Below are positions 44,252-54,404 of a stretch of 64,000 nt of DNA, piece by piece (positions within the stretch are counted from its first letter, which is position 1; every line of letters begins with the position of its first letter). This DNA is from Pseudomonas sp. B28(2017). Its GTDB lineage: Bacteria; Pseudomonadota; Gammaproteobacteria; Pseudomonadales; Pseudomonadaceae. Location of the stretch: assembly GCF_002113025.1 (NCBI RefSeq), contig NZ_NEJH01000001.1, positions 806,001 through 870,000 on the forward strand, read 5' to 3'. A program made the translations under genes and the position numbers. The notes beneath the pieces were generated by a model. That model was not told the origin of the DNA. It searched no databases and saw only the letters and a list, made by a program, of their open reading frames with translations.

Positions 44252-45760
44252 TCAAGTGGCCTGTTGCAGGTAGCCCATTTTGCCCAAGGCCTGGGCAAGC
44301 GCTTCGACGCGCGCGCGCGCCTGGTCCTCAGGGGTACTGGCAAAACCGATCAGCAGCGCCGGCGGCAAGGCATGCTCGACGCAGTAGTCACTCAGGGGAT
44401 AGGTATGAATGCCATGCTCGCCGAGTTCCCTGGCCAGAGTGTCGTCGTCAAGATGCTCGGGTAACCAGGCGATCAGGTGCATGCCGGCTTCCACGGGCGT
44501 GATCCTGAAGAAAGTGCCCAGCTGTTGCTGCAGTTGTTCGACCAGTGCTTGCTGGCGAGCCTGGTACAGCGCACGCATTCGACGAATATGACCGAGAAAG
44601 TGGCCTTCGCGCATGAAGTCTGCCGTGACAGCCTGCAGCAGTGTGGGCGGGCTGCGATCCATGACCGCGCGCAGGGTGCAGAAGGGTTCGATCAAGGCGT
44701 TCGGCAGGATCACGTAACCCAGCCGCAGCGAGGGGAAGAGCACTTTGCTGAACGTTCCGGCGTAGATGACCCGGGCCCATTGGTCCATGGCATAAAGTGC
44801 CGGCAGGGGGCGACCGTTGTAGCGAAACTCACTGTCGCAGTCGTCCTCGATGATCCAGCTTTGATTGCGCGCGGCCCAGTCGATGAGCTCCTGGCGCCGG
44901 GCGTAACTCATGGTGATGCCCAAGGGGTGCTGGCGAGAAGGGGTGGTAAACACCAGGCGGGCGTCAGGACACTGAGCCAGGCCTTGCTGGATATCGATCC
45001 CCTGTTCGTCGATACGCAACGGCACGACCAGCCCGCCTTGGGCCTGAAGCGCAATTCGCGCCGCGATATGCCCCGGATCCTCCATCCAGAAGCTGTCCTG
45101 CGGATTGAGCAAAAGCATGCCCAGCAGGTTGAAGGCTTGCTGGGCGCCGGAAACGATGACCACCTGCTCGGCACTGCAGTCGATACCCCGGGCATCGAAG
45201 ACGTATTCGGCAATCGCCTCGCGCAGGGCCAGCAGTCCTTGTAGTTCGCCATAGCCGAGCATGGCCTTGGTCGGTTTGTGCAGATGGCGGTTCAACAGAC
45301 GCTTCCATACGGTTTGCGGGAACGCATCGTAAGCGCTGTGACTGGGCAGGAACGAGGTCGGGCTCCCGGTCGCCCAGTCAGCATAGGAAACGCCTCGGAA
45401 ATGATCGCTGCGCAACGACAGCATGGACTGGCTGAGATCGGACAGGCGAGGAGGCTGGCGCTGGTGCTTGTCGTCATCAATACCGCGGCCTTCCCATTCA
45501 TGGCCGACATAGGTCCCGGCCCCGGTCCGCGACGTCAGAAAACCTTCGGCAATCAGCTGATCGAACGCATTGAGAATGCTGATTCGCGAAAGCTGCAGTT
45601 CTTTGCTCAAGGTCCGGGTGGAAGGCAGGCGTACGCCGCCCTGAATCCTGCCACTGAGAATCTGTTTGCGAATCTGCAAGTAGAGCTGGCGGTACAAGGG
45701 GATGGAACTGGCACGGTCCAGCTCGATACCCGACAACAGCAAACCGGCGGAGGATTTCAT
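44252..45760 (-). CDS. MocR/GabR-family PLP-dependent transcriptional regulator
   Basis: A 502-residue protein. The N-terminal GntR-type winged helix (about 15-80) reads PLYRQLYLQIRKQILSGRI, then LPSTRTLSKELQLSRISIL. The C-terminal fold-type I aminotransferase-like domain has EDDCDSEFRYNGRPLPAL and the PLP Lys in YAGTFSKVLFPSLRLGY. MocR proteins sense an amine or a PLP-linked metabolite. The ATG at 45760 begins the homology; the frame extends to 45811. It is upstream of, and on the same strand as, the isomerase and MFS genes, and may control them. Confidence 0.92.
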   Translation of the reverse strand: MKSSAGLLLSGIELDRASSIPLYRQLYLQIRKQILSGRIQGGVRLPSTRTLSKELQLSRISILNAFDQLIAEGFLTSRTGAGTYVGHEWEGRGIDDDKHQRQPPRLSDLSQSMLSLRSDHFRGVSYADWATGSPTSFLPSHSAYDAFPQTVWKRLLNRHLHKPTKAMLGYGELQGLLALREAIAEYVFDARGIDCSAEQVVIVSGAQQAFNLLGMLLLNPQDSFWMEDPGHIAARIALQAQGGLVVPLRIDEQGIDIQQGLAQCPDARLVFTTPSRQHPLGITMSYARRQELIDWAARNQSWIIEDDCDSEFRYNGRPLPALYAMDQWARVIYAGTFSKVLFPSLRLGYVILPNALIEPFCTLRAVMDRSPPTLLQAVTADFMREGHFLGHIRRMRALYQARQQALVEQLQQQLGTFFRITPVEAGMHLIAWLPEHLDDDTLARELGEHGIHTYPLSDYCVEHALPPALLIGFASTPEDQARARVEALAQALGKMGYLQQAT

Positions 45761-46051
45761 TATTTGTTCGTCTGGATGGAGTGTGGTCTGGCCTGAATGG
45801 CCGTCAGGCACCTGGACGTAAAAGGGTATCGAGCGGTACTCGATAAGTCATCCACCTCGGGCATTGATACAGCGCACAAGACCCGGCACGCCCTGCGCTG
45901 GCCTCCACGATCGGCGCCGTAATGAAGTGGCGACCGGGGACGGCATTTTCCATGGCAATGAAAGGCCAGTACCATGACGGCCACCTCTTTGCCGATACCG
46001 GCATTCAAGCCGGCAAATAACCCGGTGAATCGTTCTTCAATGGAGAGACAC

Positions 46052-46489
46052 ATGACATCAGGACAATGTCTTTGCGGAGCTGTACGTTTTTCCCTGACGG
46101 TTGAACCACGATTTTTTTATCGCTGCCATTGCTCCCTGTGCCGCAAGCAAACCGGGGTTGGCCATAATCTCGCCACGCTGGTCAAGGCGTGCGACTTTCG
46201 CTGGGACGAAGGGGCAGGTGCGATCACCAGTTGGCGAAAACCCAGCGGGTACCGGAATGACTTTTGCTCGCAGTGTGGCTCGACCGTGCCCAATCCCCTG
46301 CGCGAGACGCCTTACTTCTGGATTCCGCTTGGACTTCTCGATGTCGAGTTGAGCATGGTGTGTGTGGGCGATTTCTGCACCGATGACGCGATGCCATGGG
46401 ATGAACAACGCTCGGAAAAAACTCATCGCGCGGCCCCGGATTCTCTTGGGTTTATTCTGAACGAACTTCAGGTCGACACTGGCGAATAG
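46052..46489 (+). CDS. GFA-family (Mss4-like) zinc-binding protein
   Basis: A 145-residue protein with the glutathione-dependent formaldehyde-activating fold. Zinc ligands are in GQCLCGAVRF, YRCHCSLCRKQTG and FCSQCGSTVP. These proteins bind glutathione adducts, though many act on unknown substrates. The ATG at 46052 has a GGAGAG site five bases upstream; longer frames begin at 45974 or 46043. A 38-bp part of its 3' region recurs at 56332 as a relic. Confidence 0.88.
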   Translation: MTSGQCLCGAVRFSLTVEPRFFYRCHCSLCRKQTGVGHNLATLVKACDFRWDEGAGAITSWRKPSGYRNDFCSQCGSTVPNPLRETPYFWIPLGLLDVELSMVCVGDFCTDDAMPWDEQRSEKTHRAAPDSLGFILNELQVDTGE

Positions 46490-46714
46490 AATCTGAACAC
46501 TGCTCCGCACTAACCTGTGCTGGCATGGTCAATAAACCGCGCTCGACCTTTGGCGGTCGAACTGCCCGGAACCGACCGGCCCCGCATCGGCAATTTGATC
46601 AAGGACAGTGAATGCATGCTCGCCGCCACATAATCAGCAACAGCCTCTCCCTGGTTCCGTGAATCGGGACTCGCCATACGGTTATCCCCTCCATTCCACT
46701 CGAAGATTTAACTC

Positions 46715-47587
46715 ATGTACCTACGCAAAATTGCAGTTGGGCTGTCGGCCCTTGTTTTGCTCTCGTCCGGGGCAGAAGCCCGCAGCCTGCTGGACCTGCT
46801 CAAACCGCCCGCCGCGCATCATGAACAAACATCCCGCTCGGGCTCGATCAGCCAGAGCGCGGCCCTGGACCTCTACTCGAACAAACAAAGACAGGCATCT
46901 TTCGACGGCTGCGCAGATCTGTTCCCGGCCGCGAAACCGATCAACACCGCCACTGTGCCGGCAACCATGAAGCCCCTGGCTTTGTGTTCCGATAACTTCG
47001 CGGTGCTGTACTCGCAAACCAGCAAGACCCCGCTGGTCGTGGTCGAACGCCTGAATGCAGCCCAGTTGCAGGATGCCAAAGGGGAAGAGCGCACCAACCA
47101 GTTCTATCCGGACCCACGTATCCCCAAAAGTGGACGCGCTGAGTTGAGCGACTACCGCAGCCAGCACCCGGCCGTGGACCGTGGCCATCAATCCCCGGCC
47201 GCCGATGCACCGACCCCCAATGCCATGGCCCAATCCTTTGCGCTATCGAACATGGTGCCGCAAGACCCGACCAACAACCGCAAGATCTGGAGCAAGGTCG
47301 AGTCGGATGTCAGGAAGTTTGCCAAGCGAGCCAATGGCAACGTGTTTGTCTTTACCGGCCCGCTGTTTGACCCTGGCCACTCCACCATCGGCGACAACCA
47401 GGTCTGGGTGCCGACGCGCCTGTTCAAGCTGGTGTACGACGCATCGTCCAAACGTGCCTGGGCCTACGTGCTGCCTAACGGCGAAACCCGTATCGAGAGG
47501 CCGATGGACTATGAGACTTTCGTGAAGAGTACCGGGCTCAAGCTGCTGGGGGATCTGCCGGTCACGGGGTCCGCAGGGCGCACCTGA
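46715..47587 (+). CDS. Secreted DNA/RNA non-specific endonuclease
   Basis: A 290-residue NUC1/His-Me-finger nuclease. A signal peptide (about 1-22, ending GAEARS) is followed by a linker. The nuclease domain has the catalytic motif DRGHQSPAAD and the metal-binding Asn in SNMVPQDPTNNRKIW, then VFVFTGPLFD. It cleaves nucleic acids outside the cytoplasm, for nutrient use or defence. A cruciform-type terminator follows. Confidence 0.93.
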   Translation: MYLRKIAVGLSALVLLSSGAEARSLLDLLKPPAAHHEQTSRSGSISQSAALDLYSNKQRQASFDGCADLFPAAKPINTATVPATMKPLALCSDNFAVLYSQTSKTPLVVVERLNAAQLQDAKGEERTNQFYPDPRIPKSGRAELSDYRSQHPAVDRGHQSPAADAPTPNAMAQSFALSNMVPQDPTNNRKIWSKVESDVRKFAKRANGNVFVFTGPLFDPGHSTIGDNQVWVPTRLFKLVYDASSKRAWAYVLPNGETRIERPMDYETFVKSTGLKLLGDLPVTGSAGRT

Positions 47588-47600
47588 TGGCTGGATGAGC

Positions 47601-47636
47601 AACACCCCAAAGGTTGGATGCAACCGATGGGGTGTT
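47601..47636 (+). terminator. Probable terminator after the endonuclease gene
   Basis: The stem AACACCCCA / TGGGGTGTT has an inner GGTT / AACC pairing. It lies 14 bp after the stop codon, with only a short T run. Confidence 0.65.
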
Positions 47637-48067
47637 TCATCGCCATGAACCACGCCAAAAAGTTCCGGAAAATAAATCCGGCAAGAAGTAACAGTTTGTA
47701 ATTTTGAACTATACCCAATAGGGCAATCGCTCCTGACCCCGGGACATGATGCCTCCACAGATACTCGTCCCAGGAACTTCAACGTCAAGCAGACCGAGAG
47801 ATTCTGGTTATGAACGCTTTGAAAATCGCGGCCGGCGATGCGGTCCGGGATTGCTTTCGTGACACCCGTGTAATTTTCCTGTTTGGTGCAGCGCTTCTTC
47901 GTCCTGTTTGGGTCCATGACTCAGGAACACGACGACAGCATGCCCCTGCGCAGCACCCAACCAGCAAGGTTTACCTGGTCAGGCAGTGAGCATTAGCCCC
48001 TGTCCGGCCGCGTACTGCATGTCGCCGGGCCCAGGTTCAAAACTCTGAACAAGGCAAGGAGTTTGCG
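47637..48067. other. Intergenic region
   Basis: About 430 bp between the nuclease terminator and the permease gene. Minus-strand frames here lack ribosome sites. Nothing further was recognised apart from the AAGGAG site that starts the permease gene. Confidence 0.4.
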
Positions 48068-49408
48068 ATGGCTGATTCAAGCAAGAAAATGGGCCTGATG
48101 GGGCTCACGACGCTGGTCACGGTCAACATGATGGGCTCGGGCATTATCATGTTGCCCACCAATATGGCGCAACTGGGCGCCGTCTCGCTGCTGTCATGGA
48201 TCTTCACCGCGATCGGCTCGATGGCCATCGCCTACTGCTTTGCCCAGTGTGGGGTCTTCTGTCCGCGCTCCGGTGGCTTGTCCGCCTATACCGAAGAAGC
48301 CCACTCAAAGTCGGGTTTTTTCCTCTGCTCGTACCTGTACTTCCTGTCACTGGCCATCGCCAACGTGGCTGTGGCCATTTCGGCGGTGGGCTACATGACG
48401 GCCTTCGTGCCATGGCTGGGCACGGGAGCCATTCCGCTGTGCATCGGCACGATCGCGCTGATCTGGCTGACCACCTTCGCCAACTTCGGTGGCCCGGGCA
48501 TCACCGGCAAGATCGGCGCATTCACGGTGTGGGGCGTGATCATCCCGGTAGCGGGCCTGAGCATCATCGGCTGGTTCTGGTTCAAGCCCGATGTGCTGGC
48601 CGCTGCCTGGAACCCGAACAGCCTGCCGATTTCCGAAGCCATCGCCAAAGCCATTCCCTTGACCCTGTGGGCCTTCCTGGGCATGGAATCGGCGGCCCAG
48701 GCCACCGATGCCGTGGAAGACCCCAAGCGCAACGTGCCGTTGGCCTGCCTGTTCGGCACCCTGGGCGCCGCCGTGGTCTATGTGCTGTCGACCACCGTCA
48801 TCCAGGGCATCATTCCCAATGCTGACCTGGCCAAATCCACGGCGCCCTTCGCGCTGGTCTACGCCACGATATTCAGCCCGATGGTCGGCCATATCGTCAT
48901 GGCCCTGGCGGTCATGGCCTGCGTCGGTTCGCTGCTGGGCTGGCAATTCACCCTGGCGCAAACGGCGAAGATGACGGCTGACCAGAACCTGTTCCTCAAG
49001 CTGTTCAGCAAGGTCAACTCGATGAATGCGCCCGTCGTCGGCATGATTGTCTGCGGCGTGCTGCAGACAATCATGGCCCTGTCGACCATCTCGCCCGACG
49101 CCGCCGCCCAGTTCAGCAAGCTGGTCAGCCTGGCAGCGGTCACCAACCTGATCCCCTATATCACTGCGCTCACGGGCCTGCTGGTGATCATGCACAAGGC
49201 CGGGGTCTCGTCGGCCATACACTCGCGTAACGTGGTGGTGTTGCTGATTGCAATGACGTATGCCTTGTACGCCCTGTATGCCTGCGGCAAGGACGCAGTG
49301 ATGGGCGGTACCCTGGTGCTCGCTGTCGGCTACCTGCTCTATGGATTCCTCGCCAAACGCTTCACCGATGCGCCATCGGCCAATCAGGCCAGGGCCGGCA
49401 ACCCTTAG
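48068..49408 (+). CDS. APC-family amino-acid/polyamine permease (PotE-like)
   Basis: A 446-residue inner-membrane transporter with about twelve helices. The APC consensus is in the first helix (TTLVTVNMMGSGIIMLPTNM), with GGLSAYTEEAHSKSG and LWAFLGMESAAQATDAVEDP later. The closest family by pattern is the putrescine/ornithine or cadaverine/lysine antiporters. The substrate is unproven. It is preceded by an AAGGAG site. A periplasmic amino-acid-binding protein gene follows 48 bp later on the same strand. Confidence 0.92.
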   Translation: MADSSKKMGLMGLTTLVTVNMMGSGIIMLPTNMAQLGAVSLLSWIFTAIGSMAIAYCFAQCGVFCPRSGGLSAYTEEAHSKSGFFLCSYLYFLSLAIANVAVAISAVGYMTAFVPWLGTGAIPLCIGTIALIWLTTFANFGGPGITGKIGAFTVWGVIIPVAGLSIIGWFWFKPDVLAAAWNPNSLPISEAIAKAIPLTLWAFLGMESAAQATDAVEDPKRNVPLACLFGTLGAAVVYVLSTTVIQGIIPNADLAKSTAPFALVYATIFSPMVGHIVMALAVMACVGSLLGWQFTLAQTAKMTADQNLFLKLFSKVNSMNAPVVGMIVCGVLQTIMALSTISPDAAAQFSKLVSLAAVTNLIPYITALTGLLVIMHKAGVSSAIHSRNVVVLLIAMTYALYALYACGKDAVMGGTLVLAVGYLLYGFLAKRFTDAPSANQARAGNP

Positions 49409-49456
49409 GCGTGGCCATCAGGACTGCACAGACATCTGCATACGGGGAAACCGGAC

Positions 49457-50362
49457 ATGAACGTACCATTTGCCACAACCACCAGACTGTTGCTTGCCTT
49501 CACACTCTTGACGCTGCCGCTAGTGGCCGGCGCCAACACCCTTGAACGTGTGCGCAGCAGCCACACTTTTACCCTGGGCTACTTGCCTGACCTGGCCCCC
49601 TTCAGCAAGCAGGAAGGGGACAAGGCCAGCGGTTATGCCATCGACCTGTGCCTGAAAGTCGCGGACAAGCTCAAGAGCGAACTGGGTCTGCCCGACCTGC
49701 AAGTGCACTACCAATCTGTAAAGATTTCGGACGAGGTCAGTGCCGTGAGCCAGGGCAAGGTGGATATCCTCTGCACGCCGACTCCGCCCACCCTGGAACG
49801 GCGCAAGATGATCAGCTACTCCATACCGATCTACACCGCAGGCCTCTCGGTCGTGGTGCGCAACGATGCTGCCGAACCGTTGCTCAATGTGCTCAATGGC
49901 AAGGTCGCCAATACTGGCCCGACCTGGCGTGCCAGCATCAACAATGGTCTGGCCAATCATACCTACGCGACGCTCGAGGGCGGGGTGACCGAAGACTGGA
50001 TTCGCGAGCAGATGCGCCTGCTCAACGTGATCGCTTCGCTGGTGACCGTGGCCAACATCGACGAGGGCATCAAGCTGGTCGCCGACGGCAAGGCCGACGC
50101 CTTCTTCTCCGAACGCATGCTGCTTCGCAACGAAATCGCGAAGGAAGGCGCGGCCAGGAACCTGATGATCCTGGACCGTATCTTCGAGTACTCGCCGGTG
50201 GCGATGATCGTGGATCGCAACGACGAAGACTTCCGCTTGCTGGTCGATACGGCCTTGAGTGAGGCCTATTACTCGGGCTTCGTGGAAAAAGCCTACGACC
50301 AGTATCTGGGTGGGACCAACGCGACCGTGAAGAAACTGTTCAGGGTGTATGCGTTGCCCTGA
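49457..50362 (+). CDS. Periplasmic amino-acid-binding protein (SBP family 3)
   Basis: A 301-residue protein with a signal peptide (about 1-27, ending LVAGA). The binding fold has TFTLGYLPDLAPFSKQEGDK, GYAIDLCLKVADKLKSEL, GKVDILCTPTPPTLERRKMI and ADGKADAFFSERMLL, resembling GltI/YhdW-type glutamate/aspartate binders. No cognate permease or ATPase genes are adjacent. It may work with a distant importer, or act with the APC permease gene just upstream. Confidence 0.88.
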   Translation: MNVPFATTTRLLLAFTLLTLPLVAGANTLERVRSSHTFTLGYLPDLAPFSKQEGDKASGYAIDLCLKVADKLKSELGLPDLQVHYQSVKISDEVSAVSQGKVDILCTPTPPTLERRKMISYSIPIYTAGLSVVVRNDAAEPLLNVLNGKVANTGPTWRASINNGLANHTYATLEGGVTEDWIREQMRLLNVIASLVTVANIDEGIKLVADGKADAFFSERMLLRNEIAKEGAARNLMILDRIFEYSPVAMIVDRNDEDFRLLVDTALSEAYYSGFVEKAYDQYLGGTNATVKKLFRVYALP

Positions 50363-50370
50363 TGGATTTT

Positions 50371-50400
50371 CTGTAGGAGCGGGCTAGCTCGCTCCTACAG
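50371..50400. repeat. REP-type palindrome / bidirectional terminator
   Basis: CTGTAGGAGC and GCTCCTACAG form a near-perfect hairpin between two convergent genes. It carries the same TGTAGGAGC core as the REP pair at 25896, and can end transcription from both sides. Confidence 0.75.
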
Positions 50401-50410
50401 GTGAGCAGCG

Positions 50411-52111
50411 TCAATTGGCGAAGACCATGGCGAAGTAGCCGAGGACCGTCAGCAGGATTCCCGAGACTGCAAAGGCTACGGGAAAACCGACCCACGGCAC
50501 GTTGCTGCCAATCTCCGCCGCGGCCTCCAGGCACGGTCCGGAATGACTGCGGGCGCCGGCCATACCGCCCATCAATACCGCCGGATTGATTTTCATCAAG
50601 TGATAACCAACCACCCAGACGGCGAACGGCGGCAACATGCAGGCGACGAAGCCCACCAGGAATATCTGCACGGCGAGCGTACCCGTCAGTTGAGCGAGCA
50701 GGGTGGCGCCGGCATTGATCCCGACAATGGCAACGAACACCAGCAGGCCCATGTCCTCAAGGATGTTACGCGCAGCGTTTGGCGTATTACCGAAGAACCG
50801 CAGGCGCGAGGACAGTGACGAGACGATGATCCCCGATACCATCAGACCGCCAGCGCTACCCAGGCCGACAGAAGCGCCAAAGGCGGGGAACTGGATAAAA
50901 CCGATCAGCAGCCCCAGGCTCATTCCGGCAAACAGCGTCAACAAATCGGTCAGGCTGCTGGGCCGGGCGATGACGCCGAACAACTCGCCCGCGCGTTGCA
51001 CTGCGCTGGACAGGCCGGTGACGAAAAGCACGTCGCGGCGTTGCAACGTGGTCTCCGGCCCTGCGGGCAGTGGTACACCGCCGCGCTGGATGCGAGTCAG
51101 CTGAACCTGTCCGGCCAGGTCGAGTCCGCGGAACTCCCTGAGTTTCTTGCCGATGACGGCTTTCTCAGTCACCAGGATCTCCGCATGATCCAGTGTTACC
51201 GCGAGCGCCCTGGCGTGATCGACCTCCGGGCCGATCAGGCCGATGTTGGCGGTGAGGCCCGTACGTGTGCCTCCAAGGGTAATCACATCCCCCAACTGCA
51301 ACCGGATATCAGGATCTGCCCCTATCGACTCATTGCCACGATGCACATTGACGACACGGTATTCAGGGAATCGGGTGAGCAACTCGCGGATGGTGAGGCC
51401 GGCAGTCGTGCGGTTATCCAGGCGATAGGCGCGCAACCCGAAGGCCTTGTCAGCAGTGAGGCCATCGTCCTCGAGATCATGCATCCCATGCTGTTCCTCA
51501 TAACGACGGGCTGCCGCCTTTGCATCGACACCCCACCAGCGCGGCATGTATTTGCACATCAGTACGATGCCGACGGTGCCCCAGATGTAAGTAATGCCGT
51601 AGGACAGGGTTATCATCGCGGACACCCCCTCGACCGTGTCGCCCGGTGCGAGGCGGACGGCACCTGAGGCCACCGCCTGTTCGGCCGAGCCGATGGCGGA
51701 GGACATGGTCGTGGCCCCGGCGAGGATTCCGCCGGCCGCGCCTGTCGGCAAGTTCAAAAGACGAGTGCCCACTACCACCACGGCCAGACTGAACACACTG
51801 CAAATGACCGCCAGGAGGGTGAACTTCAGCCCATCATCTTTCAGGCTATTGAGGAATGAGGGACCGACGCGCAAGCCGACTCCATACATGAACAGGTAGT
51901 AGAAGAGGTTCATGGTGAACGTGTCGAGCTTGAGCGTGATGCCATAGAGGGACGCGGCAATGGCCACGCCACAGCCAACCACGATGGCGCCGCCGACCGT
52001 ACCCAACCCATAACCCTTGATGGTGAAACGGCCAATCAGCACCGCCAGGCTCACCACCAGGAACAGCAGCATGTAGGGGTTGGCATTGAGAAACGCAAAG
52101 AGTGCCTGCAC
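50411..52111 (-). CDS. Aspartate:alanine exchanger family transporter (AspT-like)
   Basis: A 566-residue inner-membrane protein of the AAE family. N-terminal helices such as LLFLVVSLAVLIGRFTIKGY and FYYLFMYGVGLRVGPSFLNS carry the family's Gly-rich motifs. Two cytosolic TrkA_C-type domains lie in the middle (VNVHRGNESIGADPDIRLQL and the part around VQLTRIQRGGVPLPAGPETT). More helices follow, with GYHLMKINPAVLMGGMAGAR. AspT exchanges aspartate for alanine; other AAE members move different acids. The start is a GTG at 52111 with a GGGGGA site. It converges on the binding-protein gene. Confidence 0.9.
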   Translation of the reverse strand: MQALFAFLNANPYMLLFLVVSLAVLIGRFTIKGYGLGTVGGAIVVGCGVAIAASLYGITLKLDTFTMNLFYYLFMYGVGLRVGPSFLNSLKDDGLKFTLLAVICSVFSLAVVVVGTRLLNLPTGAAGGILAGATTMSSAIGSAEQAVASGAVRLAPGDTVEGVSAMITLSYGITYIWGTVGIVLMCKYMPRWWGVDAKAAARRYEEQHGMHDLEDDGLTADKAFGLRAYRLDNRTTAGLTIRELLTRFPEYRVVNVHRGNESIGADPDIRLQLGDVITLGGTRTGLTANIGLIGPEVDHARALAVTLDHAEILVTEKAVIGKKLREFRGLDLAGQVQLTRIQRGGVPLPAGPETTLQRRDVLFVTGLSSAVQRAGELFGVIARPSSLTDLLTLFAGMSLGLLIGFIQFPAFGASVGLGSAGGLMVSGIIVSSLSSRLRFFGNTPNAARNILEDMGLLVFVAIVGINAGATLLAQLTGTLAVQIFLVGFVACMLPPFAVWVVGYHLMKINPAVLMGGMAGARSHSGPCLEAAAEIGSNVPWVGFPVAFAVSGILLTVLGYFAMVFAN

Positions 52112-52213
52112 CGGTTGATTCCCCCTTTTTCGCTACGTTTATGCCTGATGTCCGGAAACCTCAGGCAGTAGCGTAGCGTGTGAATCCGGGGTGGTTGACC
52201 CGCAACGCCATTT

Positions 52214-53551
52214 TCAGGCAGCAGCGCTCACACTTGCGTCTTTCTCTTGCGACGTAACGTCATGCAGGGAAATCCTTGAAGTCTCCGGTAATGCCAGCCC
52301 GCCCGCCAGCGCGAGCAATGCAACAGCGATCAGGTAGAACGCCGGCGACAGATTGCTGCCGGTGGTGCTGATCAGCCATGTCGCCACCAGCGGAGCAGTG
52401 CCGCCGAAGATGGTATACGCCATGTTGTAAGTGATCGCCGAGGCGGTGTAGCGGGTACGGGTAGGGAAGGTTTCCGAGAGCAGTGCCGCCGTCACCACGC
52501 CACACAACACCGCGCCAATCGCCAGCAGCATGACGCCGACGATGGACGCTGCGAACGAGCCGGAACTGGCCATCAGGAACGATGGATACACGGCGACGAT
52601 CAACAGCGCGCAAGCCGTCATCACCGTCATTCGACGCCCGACCCGGTCCGAATACAGCCCGGCCAACGGGCAGATCGCTGCAGCGAACAGCAATGCGATC
52701 AGTGACACCAGCAACGCCGTGGCGCGACTCAGGCCACCGGCGACTTGCAGGTAGGTCGCGAAATAGGTGGTGAACATATAAAACGACAGTGCTGTCAGTG
52801 ACACAAAAGCGCCCAGGCAGCAGATAGCCGCACCATGGTTGCGCAAGGTTTCCTTGAGTGGGGAGTGTGCGACTGCGTGTTCCTGGGTCACTGCCTGGAA
52901 TGCCGGTGTCTCATCGAGCTTCCAGCGCAAGTAAAGACCTACCAGGCCCAGAGGCGCGGCAATCAGGAACGGCAGACGCCATCCCCAACTGCCCATTGCC
53001 TCGGCCGACAGTGACGCCTCGAGTGCGTAGGCCACCACGGCTGCCGCGGCAAAGGCGGAAAATGTCGACACCGGAATGAAGCTGCCGTACCAGGCGCGTT
53101 TGTCACTCGGTGCGTGCTCCATCAGGTAGGCACAGGCACCGGCGTATTCTCCACCGGCGGAAAAGCCCTGGGCGCAGCGGATCAGGGACAGAAGAACCGG
53201 CGCCATGACTCCGATCGCCGCATAAGTGGGCAGCAAACCGATCAAGGTCGTCGCCCCGGCCATCAGCAGTATGGTTATCGCCAGGGTTCGCTTGCGGCCG
53301 ATCCGGTCGCCGAGCATGCCGAAGAAAATCCCGCCAAGGGGCCGAAACGCAAAGGCCACGGCGAATACCGCAAAGGTCTTGAGCAGCGCGGCGCTGGCAT
53401 CGCCACTGGGGAAAAATTGCTGGGCAATGGTCGTGGCCAAAAAGCCATAGACGGCGAAGTCGAACCACTCGACGAAATTGCCGATGCCGGCGGCCACAAT
53501 CACTCTTCTCAGCGTTTGCGGGCTGACTTGTTCCATCGTTGCGTTCGTCAT
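52214..53551 (-). CDS. MHS-type MFS transporter (metabolite:H+ symporter)
   Basis: A 445-residue twelve-helix transporter. The MHS signatures are clear: NFVEWFDFAVYGFLATTIAQ, FGMLGDRIGRKRTLAITI, and the central RCAQGFSAGGEYAGACAYL. Relatives carry citrate, alpha-ketoglutarate, shikimate, proline or betaine. It is on the same strand as the AspT-like gene, 103 bp upstream of it. A GAGG site precedes the ATG. Confidence 0.92.
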   Translation of the reverse strand: MTNATMEQVSPQTLRRVIVAAGIGNFVEWFDFAVYGFLATTIAQQFFPSGDASAALLKTFAVFAVAFAFRPLGGIFFGMLGDRIGRKRTLAITILLMAGATTLIGLLPTYAAIGVMAPVLLSLIRCAQGFSAGGEYAGACAYLMEHAPSDKRAWYGSFIPVSTFSAFAAAAVVAYALEASLSAEAMGSWGWRLPFLIAAPLGLVGLYLRWKLDETPAFQAVTQEHAVAHSPLKETLRNHGAAICCLGAFVSLTALSFYMFTTYFATYLQVAGGLSRATALLVSLIALLFAAAICPLAGLYSDRVGRRMTVMTACALLIVAVYPSFLMASSGSFAASIVGVMLLAIGAVLCGVVTAALLSETFPTRTRYTASAITYNMAYTIFGGTAPLVATWLISTTGSNLSPAFYLIAVALLALAGGLALPETSRISLHDVTSQEKDASVSAAA

Positions 53552-53780
53552 GCTTGACCTCGACAGTCCGTGAGTACGCTATCGATTATCGGGGCAGACA
53601 CTGAGGTGACTCACTTCAAAAGTGTCATCCGCATAGTCAGCACCGACTTCATGCCGTTGAATCACGCATGATTCGCGCCAGATTGGCCGAGGGAGAGCAA
53701 AGGGCAATGTCCTATCGAATTTGCAAAGCACCGAGGGTATTGTCGGTCGCCGGGGCCCGTTCGATTTTTAAGGAATGAAA

Positions 53781-54347
53781 ATGACTTTGACTGTTGAAAG
53801 CCTCGTCAGGATCGCAATGACCAACCCGGTAAACGCAGAAATTTCCGCTCGCTTGCCTGAACTCGGTTTGAGCCAATGCATGCTCACTGCCGGTTGTCTG
53901 TTCCAGGCCGTGTGGAATCATCAGTCTCAGCGACCGCCAGAGTGGGGCGTGAAAGACTACGATGTCTTTTACTTCGATGATGACCTGTCGTGGGAAGCCG
54001 AAAATGAGGTCATCCAATCAGGCCAGCGTCTGTTCCGGGACCTCGACGTGAACATTGAGATCAAGAATCAGGCTCGAGTTCACCTGTGGTACGGCCAGCG
54101 GTTTGGTGGGGATTATCCAAAGCTTGAGTCGGCCAGGGACGGGATTGATCGCTACCTGATTGCCGGCACCTGCATCGGTCTGGATGTTGAAACGGGCGAA
54201 GTCTATGCGCCCAACGGCCTGGCCGACACAGAGTACGGGCTGCTTCGTATCAATCCATGGCACCCCAAGCCAGTCCTGTTCGATCAGAAGGCGAAAAGTT
54301 ATCAGGCTCGCTGGCCCTGGCTCAGGATCATGGAGCCGCAAAGTTGA
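53781..54347 (+). CDS. Nucleotidyltransferase-like protein (DUF925 family)
   Basis: A 188-residue protein recognised by the pattern LTAGCLFQAVWNHQSQRPPE, then the acidic site VKDYDVFYFDDDLSWEAE, HLWYGQRFGGDYPKLESA and INPWHPKPVLFDQKAKSY. The acidic DxDxxYFDD region resembles a nucleotidyltransferase metal site, but the function is unknown. The AAGGA site lies only one base from the first ATG (53775), so the ATG at 53781 is preferred. Confidence 0.85.
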   Translation: MTLTVESLVRIAMTNPVNAEISARLPELGLSQCMLTAGCLFQAVWNHQSQRPPEWGVKDYDVFYFDDDLSWEAENEVIQSGQRLFRDLDVNIEIKNQARVHLWYGQRFGGDYPKLESARDGIDRYLIAGTCIGLDVETGEVYAPNGLADTEYGLLRINPWHPKPVLFDQKAKSYQARWPWLRIMEPQS

Positions 54348-54404
54348 ATCGGTTAAATGTCTCAAGCTGATATCATTCAAGAATTACAGGCTGAGTAGCA
54401 CAAC